Made by a program: the position numbers and the translations under genes. 64,000 bases of DNA from Ailurus styani (lineage: Eukaryota > Chordata > Mammalia > Carnivora > Ailuridae). The number at the start of each line of letters is the position of its first letter. Position 1 is the stretch's first letter. The DNA lies in assembly GCA_002007465.1 (NCBI GenBank), contig LNAC01000032.1, positions 5,193,653 to 5,257,652 on the forward strand, written 5' to 3'. The notes beneath the pieces were generated by a model that was not told the origin of the DNA, did not search any database, and was given only the letters and a program-made list of their open reading frames with translations. Below, one piece after another: positions 1-9,786 of this stretch.

Positions 1-2153
1 TCCTGCATAACTCCAGTCTGTGGAGCATGGTTGTTATGTCCCTCAGTTAAGATAGAATCAACCATACTGCTGGTGCAGCTCTCCAATCAACTTTATGTCT
101 CCATCATTGTTATTTGATAGGTGGATTTTACCTTTTTAGGGAAGTACGTTCCAAGATCAGAATTTAAAATTTGAAATCTACCTGATCATTTACTTTGTCA
201 TAGAAGATTAGATTAGTCTGACAGGACTTTATTCAACCATGATGGTTTCTTTTGAGAATCTCCTCAAAGCATTTTCCTGTTGATATATTTTCCTACTTAC
301 TTTTCTCCTTCAGAAATGTCAGTCATCTAATATCAATGGATATTCCTTTCTCTATAAGAGAGATAAGCAATTGGTCCATTCTTTCTCTGTTTCCTTCTCC
401 TTCCTCTACTAGTTCTGTTCTTTCCAAAATGGTAGACAGTGCCCCGCCTCTGAGAGGCAATTTAAAAAGCTACACCAGGAATCAAAACACTTTGTGTGTA
501 TATTTTTACATACTAAATTTATGCGACAACCACAATTTGAGTGTATGTCCTGGATTTTAATCCTCAAGTCTGCGTTAAGTGACATTGTCCTCATTTTATA
601 GCTAAAAGACTGATGATCAAGTAACCTATCCAGTGTCGTTAGTAAACAATAGAGCTGGACTAGAGTAGTGGAACTATAAACATATAAGGGTGGTGAGGTG
701 GTTGGGTAGAAGTTAATGTGAGGGGCTGTGCAAAAAAATGGGCCATATCTAATCTGAACCATACTGGGGAGTTGGGGACATGTTATTTATTGTCAGTTAA
801 CCGGATATTGGGGATGAGGCTTATAGTTATTCTTGTATAGCTCTAAAGGGAAGAAAAATAGTGAGGCATGTTTTTGTTCAGATATAATAGAAAATCTACT
901 TCTAGGAAGCAGAATTCTACTCTCATCCTTACCCCACCCATAAGACACCCACACATCTGAGTTTTCTCAAGAAGGATTTATCATTCAGAATTGTCTTAAG
1001 ATGGATCTATGGAACCATCTCAAATATTTCCTTCCTAAACTGTTCGGATAGACACAGAACCAATTGTCAATGATGTTACAGATTTTCTTAGCATTGGATG
1101 CTACAGATACTGTGAAGAATAAGACCAGGACAGTCCTTCCCTTCCAGAGGTTATATTGAGCATAATGTTTGGAAGAGCTAGAAAGTAGAAAAGGTAGGAA
1201 AAGAGTGAGTCAACATGGAAGTTGCTCTAGGTCAGAGGGGGAAGAGTTGGGATGCTTCCAAACAGTGGCTGGGAAGTGGCACCTTGGTCCAGGTTGTGCT
1301 GGGGGCATAGTGGTGAATGATATGCCATCCCAGCTCATATGGGGCCTCTAGTCCAGGGGGTGAGCCATACTTTTAGGAGTGTTAATTGTTCCTACCTAGG
1401 ATTCAACCCTTGGGAGATGACCCATTTCAATGTGGTGATCTCATTGTGGATTGTGAGCTCTTCTGGTCTATTTCTCTAGAGATGAAGACCTCAGGCCTGA
1501 GATGCACACAGTGTGGCAGTTCTTAGGTCAGCATTTCATTCACTCTCGCATTTTCTGTGAAAATAATAAATCAGAGTCTTTCAACAAATCCTTCCACGAC
1601 TGTAACAACTGGGTAGGAGTGTCAATGTTTACATTATTATTCAGTAGAGATAATAAATGCATGTATAATAAATGTGACACTTATTTAGTTCATATATTTG
1701 CATTAGAGATGAACCTATTTTTTAAAACTATGGTGACCAAAGTGCAATTTGGCCTCTTTTAAACATTTTCTACCTTTTTACTTATACCCTGGCTTAAGTA
1801 TTTCCAATTTTAATTTTCAGTGCTCTGGGATGTGTGACAAATGTCCAATGGAGCACAAAAGCAGTAAATTTCCCTTTATAATTGTTATTTATTGTTGAGA
1901 CATGCTTCATTAAACAGTTCTTGTCTCATTACTGAAACAACTTTATATGGTTTTGCACAATTAATGGTTTTCATCAGCATTCATCATTGAATTGTTTCCA
2001 CCTAAGACATGGGGTTGGTTTTCTAAATGGTGTCTATGCTAGGAATGGGGATATTATTACCAAGAAGGTGCATAGTAAGTTTTAGGAGGAAACTAATTTA
2101 AATCAATCAATAAAACAGCTCTGTAGAACATTACATGAAAATTATAATAATGT
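1..2153. other. Non-coding flank left of the L1
   Basis: AT-rich DNA with no exon-like reading frame and no splice-bounded ORF that I can support. The only repeat I recognise is a weak MIR-like patch near 575-668. The short open frames here are not supported by any recognisable protein motif. The stretch ends at the target-site duplication of the minus-strand L1. Confidence 0.5.
575..668 (+). repeat. MIR SINE relic
   Basis: The text runs like the middle of a MIR: a cctcattttatagctaaaa segment (MIR: ccattttacagatgaggaaa), then a gtaacctatccagtg segment and agagctgg. It is heavily diverged and short, so only class-level assignment is reasonable. Confidence 0.45.
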
Positions 2154-2168
2154 ACTGCCTATCTTTTT
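2154..2168. repeat. Target-site duplication, 3' side of L1
   Basis: The sequence actgcctatcttttt here matches actgcttatcttttt at 8923-8937 with one C/T difference. In the L1 sense orientation the duplication begins with an A run (AAAAAGATAGGCAGT), as expected when the L1 endonuclease nicks at a TT/AAAA-type site. The mismatch suggests the insertion is not brand new. Confidence 0.8.
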
Positions 2169-2172
2169 TTTT

Positions 2173-2221
2173 ACCCATATTTGTTCTTTATTTTATTTTT
2201 TTTTTACTTTTATTTTTATTC
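2173..2221 (-). repeat. L1 poly(A) tail, interrupted
   Basis: In L1 sense the 3' end is an A-rich block (AATAAAAATAAAAG, then an A10 run), TAAAATAAAG containing an AATAAA hexamer, about 14 non-A-rich bases (GAACAAATATGGGT), and then a final A run that merges with the duplication. The A-rich blocks and the bases between them are directly visible. Their origin is discussed as a finding. Confidence 0.75.
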
Positions 2222-2468
2222 TTTGCCCAAGGGGTATAGGTCTGTGAATCATCAGGCTTACATCTTTCACAGCATTCACCAAAGCACAAACCCTCCCCAA
2301 TGTCCATAACCCATCCACCCTATCCCTACCCTCCCACCCCCCAGTAACCCTCAGTTTGTTTTGTGAGATTAGGAGTCTCTTATGGTTTGTCTCCTTCCCC
2401 ATCCCATCTTGTTTCATTATTTTTCCCTCCCTACCCCCCACGACCCCCCACCCTGCCCCTCAAGTTCC
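2222..2468 (-). other. L1 3'UTR with G-rich tracts
   Basis: About 250 bp between the ORF2 stop and the A tail. On the L1 sense strand it holds two clusters of four or more G runs (plus-strand C runs at 2425-2461 and 2323-2348). These fit a G-quadruplex pattern, a recurrent property of mammalian L1 3'UTRs. No protein-coding potential beyond ORF2 is seen. Confidence 0.8.
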
Positions 2469-5400
2469 TCATATCAGAGAGATCATATGATAATTGTCTT
2501 TCTCTGATTGACTTATTTCGCTCAGCATAATACCCTCCAGTTCCATCCATGTCGTTGCAAACGGCAAGATTTCGTTTCTTTTGATAGCTGCATAGTATTC
2601 CATTGTATATATATACCACATCTTCTTTATCCATTCATCTGTTGATGGACATCTAGGTTCTTTCCATAGTTTGGCTATTGTGGACATTGCTGCTATAAAC
2701 ATTCGGGTGCACGTGCCCCTGAGGATCACTACCTTTGTGTCTTTAGGATAAATACCCAGTAGTGCGATTGCTGGGTCGTAGGGTAGCTCCATTTTCAACT
2801 TTTTGAGGAATCTCCATACTGTTTTCCAGAGTGGCTGCACCAGTTTGCATTCCCACCAACAGTGTAGGAGGGTTCCCCTTTCTCCGCAACCTCGCCAACA
2901 TCTGTCATTTCCTGACTTGTTGATTTTAGCCATTCTGACTGGTGTAAGGTGGTATCTCGCTGTGGTTTTAATTTGTATTTCTCTGATGCCGAGTGATGTT
3001 GAGCACTTTCTCATGTGTCTGTTGGCCATTTGGATGTCTTCTTTGGAGAAATGTCTGTTCATGTCTTCTGCCCATTTCTTGACTGGGTTATTTGTTTTAT
3101 GGGTGTTGAGTTTGAGAAGCTCTTTATAGATTTTGGATACTAGCCCTTTATCTGATATGTCATTTGCAAATATCTTCTCCCATTCTGTCAGTTGTCTTTT
3201 GGTTTTGTTGACTGTTTCCTTTGCTGTGCAAAAGCTTTTAATCTTGATGAAGTCCCAATAGTTCATTTTTGCCCTTGCTTCCCTTGCCTTTGGTGAGGTT
3301 CCTAGGAAGAAGTTGCTGCGGTTGAGGTCGAAGAGGTTGCTGCCTGTGTTCTCCTCGAGGATTTTGATGGATTCCTTTCTCACATTGAGGTCTTTTATCC
3401 ATTTTGAGTCTATTTTTGTGTGTGGTGTCAGGAAATGATCCAGTTTCATTTTTCTGCATGTGGCTGACCAGTTTTCCCAACACCATTTGTTGAAGAGACT
3501 GTCTTTTTCCCACTGGACATTCTTTCCTGCTTTGTCGAAGATTAGTTGACCATAGAGTTGAGGGTCCATTTTTGGGTTCTCTATTCTGTTCCACTGGTCT
3601 ATGTGTCTGTTTTTGTGCCAGTACCATACTGTCTTGATGATGACAGCTTTGTAATAGAGCTTGAAATCTGGAATTGTGATGCCGCCAACTTTGCTTTTTT
3701 TTTTCAACATTCCTTTGGCTATTCGGGGTCTTTTCTGGTTCCATATAAATTTTAGGATTATTTGTTCCATTTCTTTGAAGTAAATTGCTGGTATTTTGAT
3801 GGGGATTGCATTAAATGTGTAGATTGCTCTAGGTAGCATAGACATTTTCACAATATTTATTCTACCCATCCATGAGCATGGAATGTTTTTCCACTTCTTT
3901 GTGTCTTCCTCAATTTCTTTCATGAGTACTTTATAGTTTTCTGAATACAGATTCTTTGCCTCTTTGGTTAGGTTTATTCCTAGGTATCTTATGGTTTTGG
4001 GTGCAATTGTAAATGGGATTGACTCTTTAATTTCTCTTTCTTCTGTTTTGTTGTTGGTATATAGAAATGCAACTGATTTCTGTGCATTGATTTTATATCC
4101 TGACACTTGACTGAATTCCTGTATGAGTGCTAGCAGTTTTGGAGTGGAGTCCTTTGGGTTTTCCACATAAAGTATCATATCATCTGCAAAGAGTGAGAGT
4201 TTGACCTCTTCCTTGCCGATTTGGATGCCTTTTATTTCTTTTTGTTGTCTGATTGCTGAGGCTAGGACTTCTAGTACTATGTTGAATAGCAGTGGTGATA
4301 GTGGACAGCCTTGCCGTGTTCCTGACTTTAGGGGAAAAGCTCTCAGTTTTTCTCCATTGAGAATGATATTCGCTGTGGGTTTTTCGTAGATGGCTTTGAT
4401 GATATTGAGGTATGTACCCTCTATGCCTACACTATGAAGAGTTTTGATTAAGAAAGGGTGCTGTACTTTGTCAAATGCTTTTTCAGCATCTATTGAGAGG
4501 ATCATATGGTTCTTGTTCTTTCTTTTATTAATGTCTTGTATCACATTGATTGATTTGCGAATGTTAAACCAACCTTGCATCCCAGGAATAAATCCCACTT
4601 GGTCGTGGTGAATAATCCTTTTTATGTGCTGCTGGATCCTATTGGCTAGTATTTTGTTGAGGATTTTTGCATCCGTATTCATCAAAGATATTGGTCTGTA
4701 ATTCTCCTTCTTGATGGGGTCTTTGCCTGGTTTGGGGATCAAGGTAATGCTGGCCTCATAAAAGGAGTTTGGAAGTTTTCCTTCCAATTCTATTTTTTGG
4801 AACAGTTTCAGGAGAATAGGTATTAATTCTTCTTTAAATGTTTGGTAGAATTCCCCTGGGAAGCCGTCTGGCCCTGGGCTCTTGTTCGTTGGGAGATTTT
4901 TGATGACTGCTTCAATCTCCTTACTGGTGATGGGTCTATTCAGGTCTTCAGTTTCTTCCTGGTTCAGTTTTGGTAGTTTATATTTCTCTAAGAATGCATC
5001 CATTTCTTCCAGATTGTCAAATTTGCTGGTGTAGAGTTGCTCATAATATGTTCTTAGAATTGTTTGTATTTCTTTGGTGTTGGTTGTGATCTCTCCTCTT
5101 TCATTCATGATTTTATTAATTTGAGTCCTTTCTCTTTTCTTTTGGATAAGTCTGGCCAGGGGTTTATCAATCTTATTAATTCTTTCAAAGAACCAGCTCC
5201 TAGTTTCATTGATTTGTTCCACTGTTCTTTTGGTTTCTATTTCATTGATTTCTGCTCTGATCTTTATGATTTCTCTTCTCCTGCTGGGTGTAGCCTTTCT
5301 TTGCTGTTCTTTCTCTAGCTTTTGTAGGTGTAGAGTTAGGTTGTGTACTTGAGACCTTTCTTGTTTCTTGAGAAAGGCTTGTATTGCTATATACTTTCCT

Positions 5401-6284
5401 CTTAGGACTGCTTTTGCTGTGTCCCAAAGATTTTGAACAGTTGTGTTTTCATTTTCATTTGTTTCCATGAATTTTTTTAATTCTTCTTTAATTTCCTGGT
5501 TGACCCATTCATTCTTGAGTAGGGTGTTCTTCAGCCTCCATGTATTTGAGGTCTTTCCAACTTTCCTTTTGTGGTTGAGTTCTAGTTTCAGAGCATTATG
5601 GTCTGAAAATATGCAGGGAATGATCCCAATCTTTTGGTACCTGTTGAGACCTGATTTGTGACCCAGAATATGGTCTATTCTGGAGAATGTTCCATGTGCA
5701 CTGGAGAAGAATGTGTATTCTGTTGTTTTGGGATGGAATGTTCTGAATATATCTGTGATGTCCAACTGGTCCAGGGTGTCATTTAAAGCCTTTATTTCCT
5801 TGTTGATCTTTTGCTTTGATGATCTGTCCATTTCAGTAAGGGGGGTGTTCAAGTCCCCTACTAATATTGTATTCTTGTCAATGTGTTTCTTTGATTTTGT
5901 TATTAATTGGTTTATATAATTGGCTGCTCCCATGTTAGGGGCATAGATATTTATGATTGTTAGATCTTCTTGTTGGACAGATCCTTTTAGTATGATATAG
6001 TGTCCTTCTTCATCTCTTATGATATTCTTTGCCTTAAAGTCTAGTTTATCTGATATAAGGATTGCCACTCCAGCTTTCTTTTGCTGTCCATTGGCATGGT
6101 AAATTGTTTTCCATCCCCTCACTTTAAATCTGGAGGTGTCTTTGCGTGTAAGATGAGTTTCTTGTAGACAGCATATCGATGGGTCTTGTTTTTTTATCCA
6201 TTCTGATACCCTGTGTCTTTTAGTTGGGGCATTTAGTCCATTTACATTCAGAGTAACTATTGAGAGATATACATTTAGAGCCAT
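2469..6284 (-). CDS. ORF2: LINE-1 ORF2p: endonuclease and reverse transcriptase
   Basis: A 1271-residue open frame, very close to the 1275 residues of human ORF2p. The N-terminal APE-like endonuclease (about 1-238) has N13, E42, Y114, D144, N146, D204, D228 and H229, each one position before the human equivalents. The reverse transcriptase (about 450-770) has D599 in [10 protein letters not shown] and the FADD box at 699-702, which carries the two catalytic aspartates. A C-terminal Cys/His motif reads C1129-x3-C1133-x7-H1141-x4-C1146. In the family, ORF2p nicks target DNA and primes reverse transcription of its own RNA at the nick, with cis preference, in the nucleus. It starts 79 bp after ORF1. 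L1 ORF2 is normally translated at low level by unconventional reinitiation; I see no dedicated signal. There are no stops or frameshifts. Whether it is enzymatically active is an inference. Confidence 0.96.
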   Translation of the reverse strand: MALNVYLSIVTLNVNGLNAPTKRHRVSEWIKKQDPSICCLQETHLTRKDTSRFKVRGWKTIYHANGQQKKAGVAILISDKLDFKAKNIIRDEEGHYIILKGSVQQEDLTIINIYAPNMGAANYINQLITKSKKHIDKNTILVGDLNTPLTEMDRSSKQKINKEIKALNDTLDQLDITDIFRTFHPKTTEYTFFSSAHGTFSRIDHILGHKSGLNRYQKIGIIPCIFSDHNALKLELNHKRKVGKTSNTWRLKNTLLKNEWVNQEIKEELKKFMETNENENTTVQNLWDTAKAVLRGKYIAIQAFLKKQERSQVHNLTLHLQKLEKEQQRKATPSRRREIIKIRAEINEIETKRTVEQINETRSWFFERINKIDKPLARLIQKKRERTQINKIMNERGEITTNTKEIQTILRTYYEQLYTSKFDNLEEMDAFLEKYKLPKLNQEETEDLNRPITSKEIEAVIKNLPTNKSPGPDGFPGEFYQTFKEELIPILLKLFQKIELEGKLPNSFYEASITLIPKPGKDPIKKENYRPISLMNTDAKILNKILANRIQQHIKRIIHHDQVGFIPGMQGWFNIRKSINVIQDINKRKNKNHMILSIDAEKAFDKVQHPFLIKTLHSVGIEGTYLNIIKAIYEKPTANIILNGEKLRAFPLKSGTRQGCPLSPLLFNIVLEVLASAIRQQKEIKGIQIGKEEVKLSLFADDMILYVENPKDSTPKLLALIQEFSQVSGYKINAQKSVAFLYTNNKTEEREIKESIPFTIAPKTIRYLGINLTKEAKNLYSENYKVLMKEIEEDTKKWKNIPCSWMGRINIVKMSMLPRAIYTFNAIPIKIPAIYFKEMEQIILKFIWNQKRPRIAKGMLKKKSKVGGITIPDFKLYYKAVIIKTVWYWHKNRHIDQWNRIENPKMDPQLYGQLIFDKAGKNVQWEKDSLFNKWCWENWSATCRKMKLDHFLTPHTKIDSKWIKDLNVRKESIKILEENTGSNLFDLNRSNFFLGTSPKAREARAKMNYWDFIKIKSFCTAKETVNKTKRQLTEWEKIFANDISDKGLVSKIYKELLKLNTHKTNNPVKKWAEDMNRHFSKEDIQMANRHMRKCSTSLGIREIQIKTTARYHLTPVRMAKINKSGNDRCWRGCGERGTLLHCWWECKLVQPLWKTVWRFLKKLKMELPYDPAIALLGIYPKDTKVVILRGTCTRMFIAAMSTIAKLWKEPRCPSTDEWIKKMWYIYTMEYYAAIKRNEILPFATTWMELEGIMLSEISQSEKDNYHMISLI

Positions 6285-6363
6285 TGTATTGCCTGTAAGG
6301 TGACTGTTACTGTATATTGTGTTTCTTCCTTTCTGGTCTATGTTTCTTTAAGGTTCTCTTTGC
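6285..6363 (-). other. L1 inter-ORF spacer
   Basis: 79 bp between the ORF1 stop and the ORF2 start, close in size to the 63-bp spacer of human L1. It contains no ORF. In the family this region precedes reinitiation on ORF2. Confidence 0.8.
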
Positions 6364-7281
6364 TTAGAGGACCCCTTTCAATATTTCCTGTAGGGCTGGC
6401 TTGGTGTTTGCAAATTCCTTGAGTTTTTGTTTGTCCTGGAAGATTTTTATCTCTCCTTCTATTTTCAGTGAGAGCCTAGCTGGATATAGTATTCTTGGCT
6501 GCAGATTTTTCTCATTTAGTGCTCTGAATACATCATGCCAGCTCTTTCTGGCCTGCCAGGTCTCTGTGGATAGGTCTGCTGACAATCTAATATTTCTACC
6601 ATTGTATGTTATAGACCTCTTGTCCCGAGCTGCTTTCAGGATTTTCTCTTTGTCACTAAGACTTGTAAGTTTTACTATTAGATGACGGGGTGTGGACCTA
6701 TTTTTATTAATTTTGGGGGGGCTTCTCTGTGCCTCCTGGATTTTGATGCTTGTTCCCTTTGCCAGATTAGGGAAATTCTGTATTAAGATCTGCTCCAATA
6801 TACCTTCTGGCCCTCTCTCAATCTCGTCCTCTTCTGGGATCCCAATTATTCTAATATTGTTTCGTCTTATGGCATCACTTATCTCTCGAATTCTCTCCTC
6901 ATGGTCCAGTAGTTGTTTGTCTCTCTTTTCATCCTCTTCTTTTTTCTCTGACATTTTGTCTTCTAAATCACTAATTCTATCTTCTGCTTCATTTATCCTA
7001 GCAGTAAGAGCCTCCATTTTCAATTGCACCTCATTAATAGCTTTTTTGATTTCAGCTTGGTTAGATTTTAGTTCTTTTATTTCTCCAGAAAGGTCTTTTA
7101 TTTCTTTAGAGACAGCTTCTCTATTTTCTTCCATTTTTTTTTCAAGCCCAGCCAGCACCTTAAGAATCGTCATTCTGAACTCTGGTTCTGTCATATTACT
7201 AATGTCCGCATTGATTAGGTCCCTAGCCGTCATTACTAGCTCTTGTTCTTTTTTTTGTGTTGATATTTTCCGCCTTGTCAT
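6364..7281 (-). CDS. ORF1: LINE-1 ORF1p RNA-binding chaperone
   Basis: A 305-residue uninterrupted frame. A basic N-terminus (MTRRKISTQKK) is followed by a charged heptad-rich coiled coil (about 50-138), through which the family trimerises. Next is the RRM-like domain (about 141-236, beginning RNNIRIIGIPEED, with RHLIVKL at 199-205 and ARDKRSITY at 218-226) and the C-terminal domain (about 240-305, with YPARLS at 266-271). The protein binds L1 RNA, forms cytoplasmic ribonucleoprotein particles and has nucleic-acid chaperone activity. Length is slightly below human ORF1p (338), a normal difference for the N-terminus and coiled coil. The start codon context CTGCATAAAATG is identical in the second L1 at 63959, which supports this start. 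Confidence 0.95.
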   Translation of the reverse strand: MTRRKISTQKKEQELVMTARDLINADISNMTEPEFRMTILKVLAGLEKKMEENREAVSKEIKDLSGEIKELKSNQAEIKKAINEVQLKMEALTARINEAEDRISDLEDKMSEKKEEDEKRDKQLLDHEERIREISDAIRRNNIRIIGIPEEDEIERGPEGILEQILIQNFPNLAKGTSIKIQEAQRSPPKINKNRSTPRHLIVKLTSLSDKEKILKAARDKRSITYNGRNIRLSADLSTETWQARKSWHDVFRALNEKNLQPRILYPARLSLKIEGEIKIFQDKQKLKEFANTKPALQEILKGVL

Positions 7282-7397
7282 TTTATGCAGATACGAATAG
7301 ATGCATGAGAGAACTAAATACTAAGGGGTAGCAATGACCCCAGAGAAATATACACTAACCTACTCAGAAGAGACCTGGAACTGGGTAGAAAAGTAAG

Positions 7398-7510
7398 AGG
7401 GGAAAAAAACAAAAAAAACAAAAAACAAAAAACAAAAAACAAAAAAAACCAAATCCAAAAACTAACAAACAAACAAACAAACAAAAACCCAAAAACCCAA
7501 AATCATACAA
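7398..7510. repeat. A-rich low-complexity block inside the L1 5'UTR
   Basis: Runs of caaaaaa and caaa units on the plus strand, T-rich in L1 sense. The second L1 has the matching T-rich block at about 63768-63840, immediately before ORF1. Confidence 0.85.
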
Positions 7511-7542
7511 AAACTAAACAAAAATGAATAAAACAAAATCCT

Positions 7543-7636
7543 GTATCTATATTATCTATTTCTGTTTCTATATCTATGTCTATGACTCCATATCTATATC
7601 TATCTCTATCGCTATCTATCTCTATCTCTATTAGAT
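7543..7636. repeat. (TATCTA)n-type microsatellite inside the L1 5'UTR
   Basis: Degenerate tatctatatctatctctatc array on the plus strand. Its counterpart in the other L1 is the gatagagatagag array at about 63670-63755, so it is a heritable module of this L1 lineage. Confidence 0.85.
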
Positions 7637-8145
7637 TGGTGAATTGAACAGACCCTATAAGTATCCAAAAAAATAAGGTTAAAAACAATGAAGGGATAAA
7701 ATATGATTATAACAATGAAAATTTTAAAAAAAGAGAATAAAAAGTGTTGATACGATATAAGAGTTAAGAACGTTAAAATAGGAAAAGGGAAAAATTTTAA
7801 AAGAAAAAAGTAAGAAAAAATTTCAAAGAGAAAAAAAAATCAATGAACTTTGAACGACTGAAGAATCATGGGGAAAAAGCCATGAATTGTCTCCGTTGCT
7901 TTTCCGTAGTTCTGGGGTTCCGCAACGCTTAGCAATCTTGAACTTGACTTTGACTGGATGTTTTTTTTTTTTTTCCCCTTGGTCTTCTGGGGGAGGGTCC
8001 TGTTGCTGTGATTCTCAAGTGTCTCTGCCCGAGGCGGATTCCCACCGCCCTCGCCAGGGGCCAGGCTAAGTAATCAGCTCGGGTTCGCTCTCAGGAGCTT
8101 TTGTTCCCTGAACGCTTTCCGTACCTCGTTGGAGGACGGGACTGA

Positions 8146-8155
8146 AAATGGCGGC
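8146..8155 (+). promoter_or_regulatory. YY1-type motif in antisense orientation to the L1
   Basis: The plus strand reads AAAATGGCGGC, a textbook match to the YY1 pattern AAnATGGCGGC, inside the CpG-rich part of the 5'UTR and opposite to ORF1/ORF2 direction. The equivalent site in the plus-strand L1 (about 63173-63182) reads gctgccatttt, with its CpG lost. Binding is inferred from the motif alone. Confidence 0.5.
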
Positions 8156-8899
8156 TCCCAGTCTCCGACCCGGAGGAGCCGAGAGCCTGGGGCCTCAGCC
8201 CTCAGCCCGCCTCAGAGAAAAGCAGTCCCTCCCGTCTCCTGGTCTCCGGCCGCGCTCCGAGCTCACCCGGCCTGTGACTGAGTGTCTCTATCTCTGGCGC
8301 GGCCCCGCTTAGAATCTCCAAACCCGGCAGATCCTGCAGCCGCTCCCGCACCGCTGCTCCCGGAGGAGGAAGGTGAGTCTCTCCGGGTCTGCTGCCCGTG
8401 GGGTCCCCGCTCACAGATCAGTGGCCCGGCTGAGCTTCAGATCCCAGCCCAAGGTAACCCCAAGCTGAGAGACACCTCAGCTCAGCTCCGTCTCTCCCGC
8501 CGGCTTCTGAGACCTGGGAGCTCGGTCGCGCTCAGACACCCCTGGTCTTTTTGTGTCCCCGTGGGTCCTGAGACCACACTGTCCCTGCAGGGGCTTCACC
8601 CCCCGCTTGGTCTCTGGGGCGACGTCCCTCAGTGGAGCCGACTTCTCACAGTTCCGAGTCTGTGCTCCACTGCTCGCTTCCTTGCCGGCAGCCGGCCCCT
8701 CCCACCAGGGTCTATCTTCCTGTCGCCTCAGATTCACTTCTCCGCACGTCCTACCTTCCAGAAGGCAGTCAATTTTCTGTTCCTAGAATTGCTGCTCTTC
8801 TTCTCTTCAATCTCCAGTAGAATTTGTAGGTGTTCAGAATGGTTTGATAGCGGTCTGGGTGAATTCCTGGGACCTGATGATAATCAGTCTCCTACTCCT

Positions 8900-8910
8900 C
8901 CGCCATCTTG
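8900..8910 (-). promoter_or_regulatory. YY1-type site at the L1 5' end
   Basis: The minus strand reads CAAGATGGCGG about 13 bases from the 5' end. Human L1 carries CAAGATGGC at nearly the same place, where YY1 fixes the transcription start at +1. Position and core are conserved here, which suggests the same role. Confidence 0.75.
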
Positions 8911-8922
8911 CCGCTCCCCTTC

Positions 8923-8937
8923 ACTGCTTATCTTTTT
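8923..8937. repeat. Target-site duplication, 5' side of L1
   Basis: actgcttatcttttt, the partner of 2154-2168 with one mismatch. It marks the exact outer edge of the L1 5' end. Confidence 0.8.
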
Positions 8938-9552
8938 ATTTAGGAGGTTAAATATCTACTTTTTCCCCTTCTACTGGCCAAGCAGAGAGAAAGGACACTT
9001 ATGTTTTGGGTTGAAGTAATTAAAATGGGCATTTCTGTGTAGAAAAGAGAAGTGAGTTGAGAGGCAGGAGGTATGTGGTCTAGCTGAGCAGGGCCATTTT
9101 TCTGTCCCTCTGTTGCCTCATCTGTAAAATGAAAGGAGGGCTGGTATTTTTCTCTAATTTTGCTTCAAGTTCTGAGGTTTTATGGTTCTCACATTTTCTG
9201 CTTGCCAGTGCAAGACATCTTTTATGTTAACAAACGAATGATGGCACACATAGTATCAGCTCATGAAGAAAGTTTGAAAAGGAGGTCTAGTATGAGAGAA
9301 AGAGAACCCAACCAGGAACTAGAGGACTTGGGTGTTGGTTTTAGCTCTGTCCACAACTAGCTTTGTGACCTGGAATGAGGTCCTCACTCCAGTAGTCCAT
9401 ACCATTGTTTTCAGTTCTAAGATTCAGGGAGTTCAGCAGTGAAGTCCAAGTCAGAATGAAGGCATACACGTATACCTGATGTTATGAGGAAGTGAACTTG
9501 GGACTGAGGGAAACTTGGATTTGATGAGTTCTTTATTCTTTAATACAGGGTA
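8938..9552. other. Non-coding, with two MIR relics
   Basis: No exon-like signal. Two diverged minus-strand MIR fragments can be read: about 9085-9150 (ctctgttgcctcatctgtaa) and about 9325-9430 (agctttgtgacctgg). They may be two ends of one broken element. Confidence 0.4.
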
Positions 9553-9786
9553 GGTGTTAAACATTTTATTTTATTTTATTATTTTTAGATTTTATTTATT
9601 TATTTGACAGAGAGAGAGATCACAAGTAGGCCGAGAGGCAGGCAGAGAGAGAGGAGGAAGCAGGCTCCCTGCTGAGCAGAGAGCCTGATGTGGGCCTCGA
9701 TCCCAGGACCCTGAGGTCATGACCCGAGCCAAAGGCAGAGGCTTTAAACCCACTGAGCCACCCAGCACCTGGTGTTAAACATTTTA
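9553..9786 (-). mobile_element. Young CAN-SINE with perfect target-site duplication
   Basis: tRNA-derived carnivore SINE read from the right: a head complementary to ctgagccaccca, then GATCC-type B box, a purine-rich run on the plus strand (CT-rich in sense) and the AAATAAAT / A-rich tail. It is flanked by an identical 16-bp duplication, ggtgttaaacatttta, at 9553-9568 and 9771-9786, so the SINE body is 9569-9770. SINEs of this type move using L1 proteins. Confidence 0.95.

Larger units (their letters stand above)
2173..8922 (-). mobile_element. L1: Full-length LINE-1 retrotransposon with both ORFs open
   Basis: Element of about 6.75 kb on the minus strand. In sense order it has a 5'UTR of about 1.64 kb (8922-7282) that starts GCGGCAAGATGGCGGAG, ORF1 (7281-6364), a 79-bp inter-ORF spacer, ORF2 (6284-2469), a G-rich 3'UTR (2468 to about 2222) and an A-rich tail. 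It is bounded by an imperfect 15-bp target-site duplication (2154-2168 and 8923-8937). The length and order equal those of autonomous mammalian L1s. Both ORFs run without stop or frameshift and the catalytic residues are present, so autonomous retrotransposition is possible as far as sequence shows. The 5' end is shared with the plus-strand copy at 62370, which supports a true 5' terminus, not a truncation. Genome-wide copy number and activity cannot be judged from one window. Confidence 0.95.
7282..8922 (-). promoter_or_regulatory. L1 5'UTR / internal promoter region
   Basis: About 1.64 kb upstream of ORF1. The distal half (about 8040-8760) is GC-rich with many CpGs, unlike the surrounding AT-rich genome, and is the expected internal RNA polymerase II promoter. 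The proximal part has a simple-sequence block (7543-7636) and a block that is T-rich in sense (7398-7510). The same module order is present in the plus-strand L1 at 62370-63958, so these simple repeats belong to the element and are not later insertions. Confidence 0.85.

Noticed and set aside
2803..5919. Many plus-strand frames of 60-110 residues and the 168-residue minus frame at 3238-3744
   Set aside because: All lie inside L1 ORF2 in other frames and have no motifs of their own.
6692..7300. A 202-residue plus-strand open frame
   Set aside because: It is the exact antisense of L1 ORF1; its serine/leucine-rich composition mirrors the coiled coil on the other strand.
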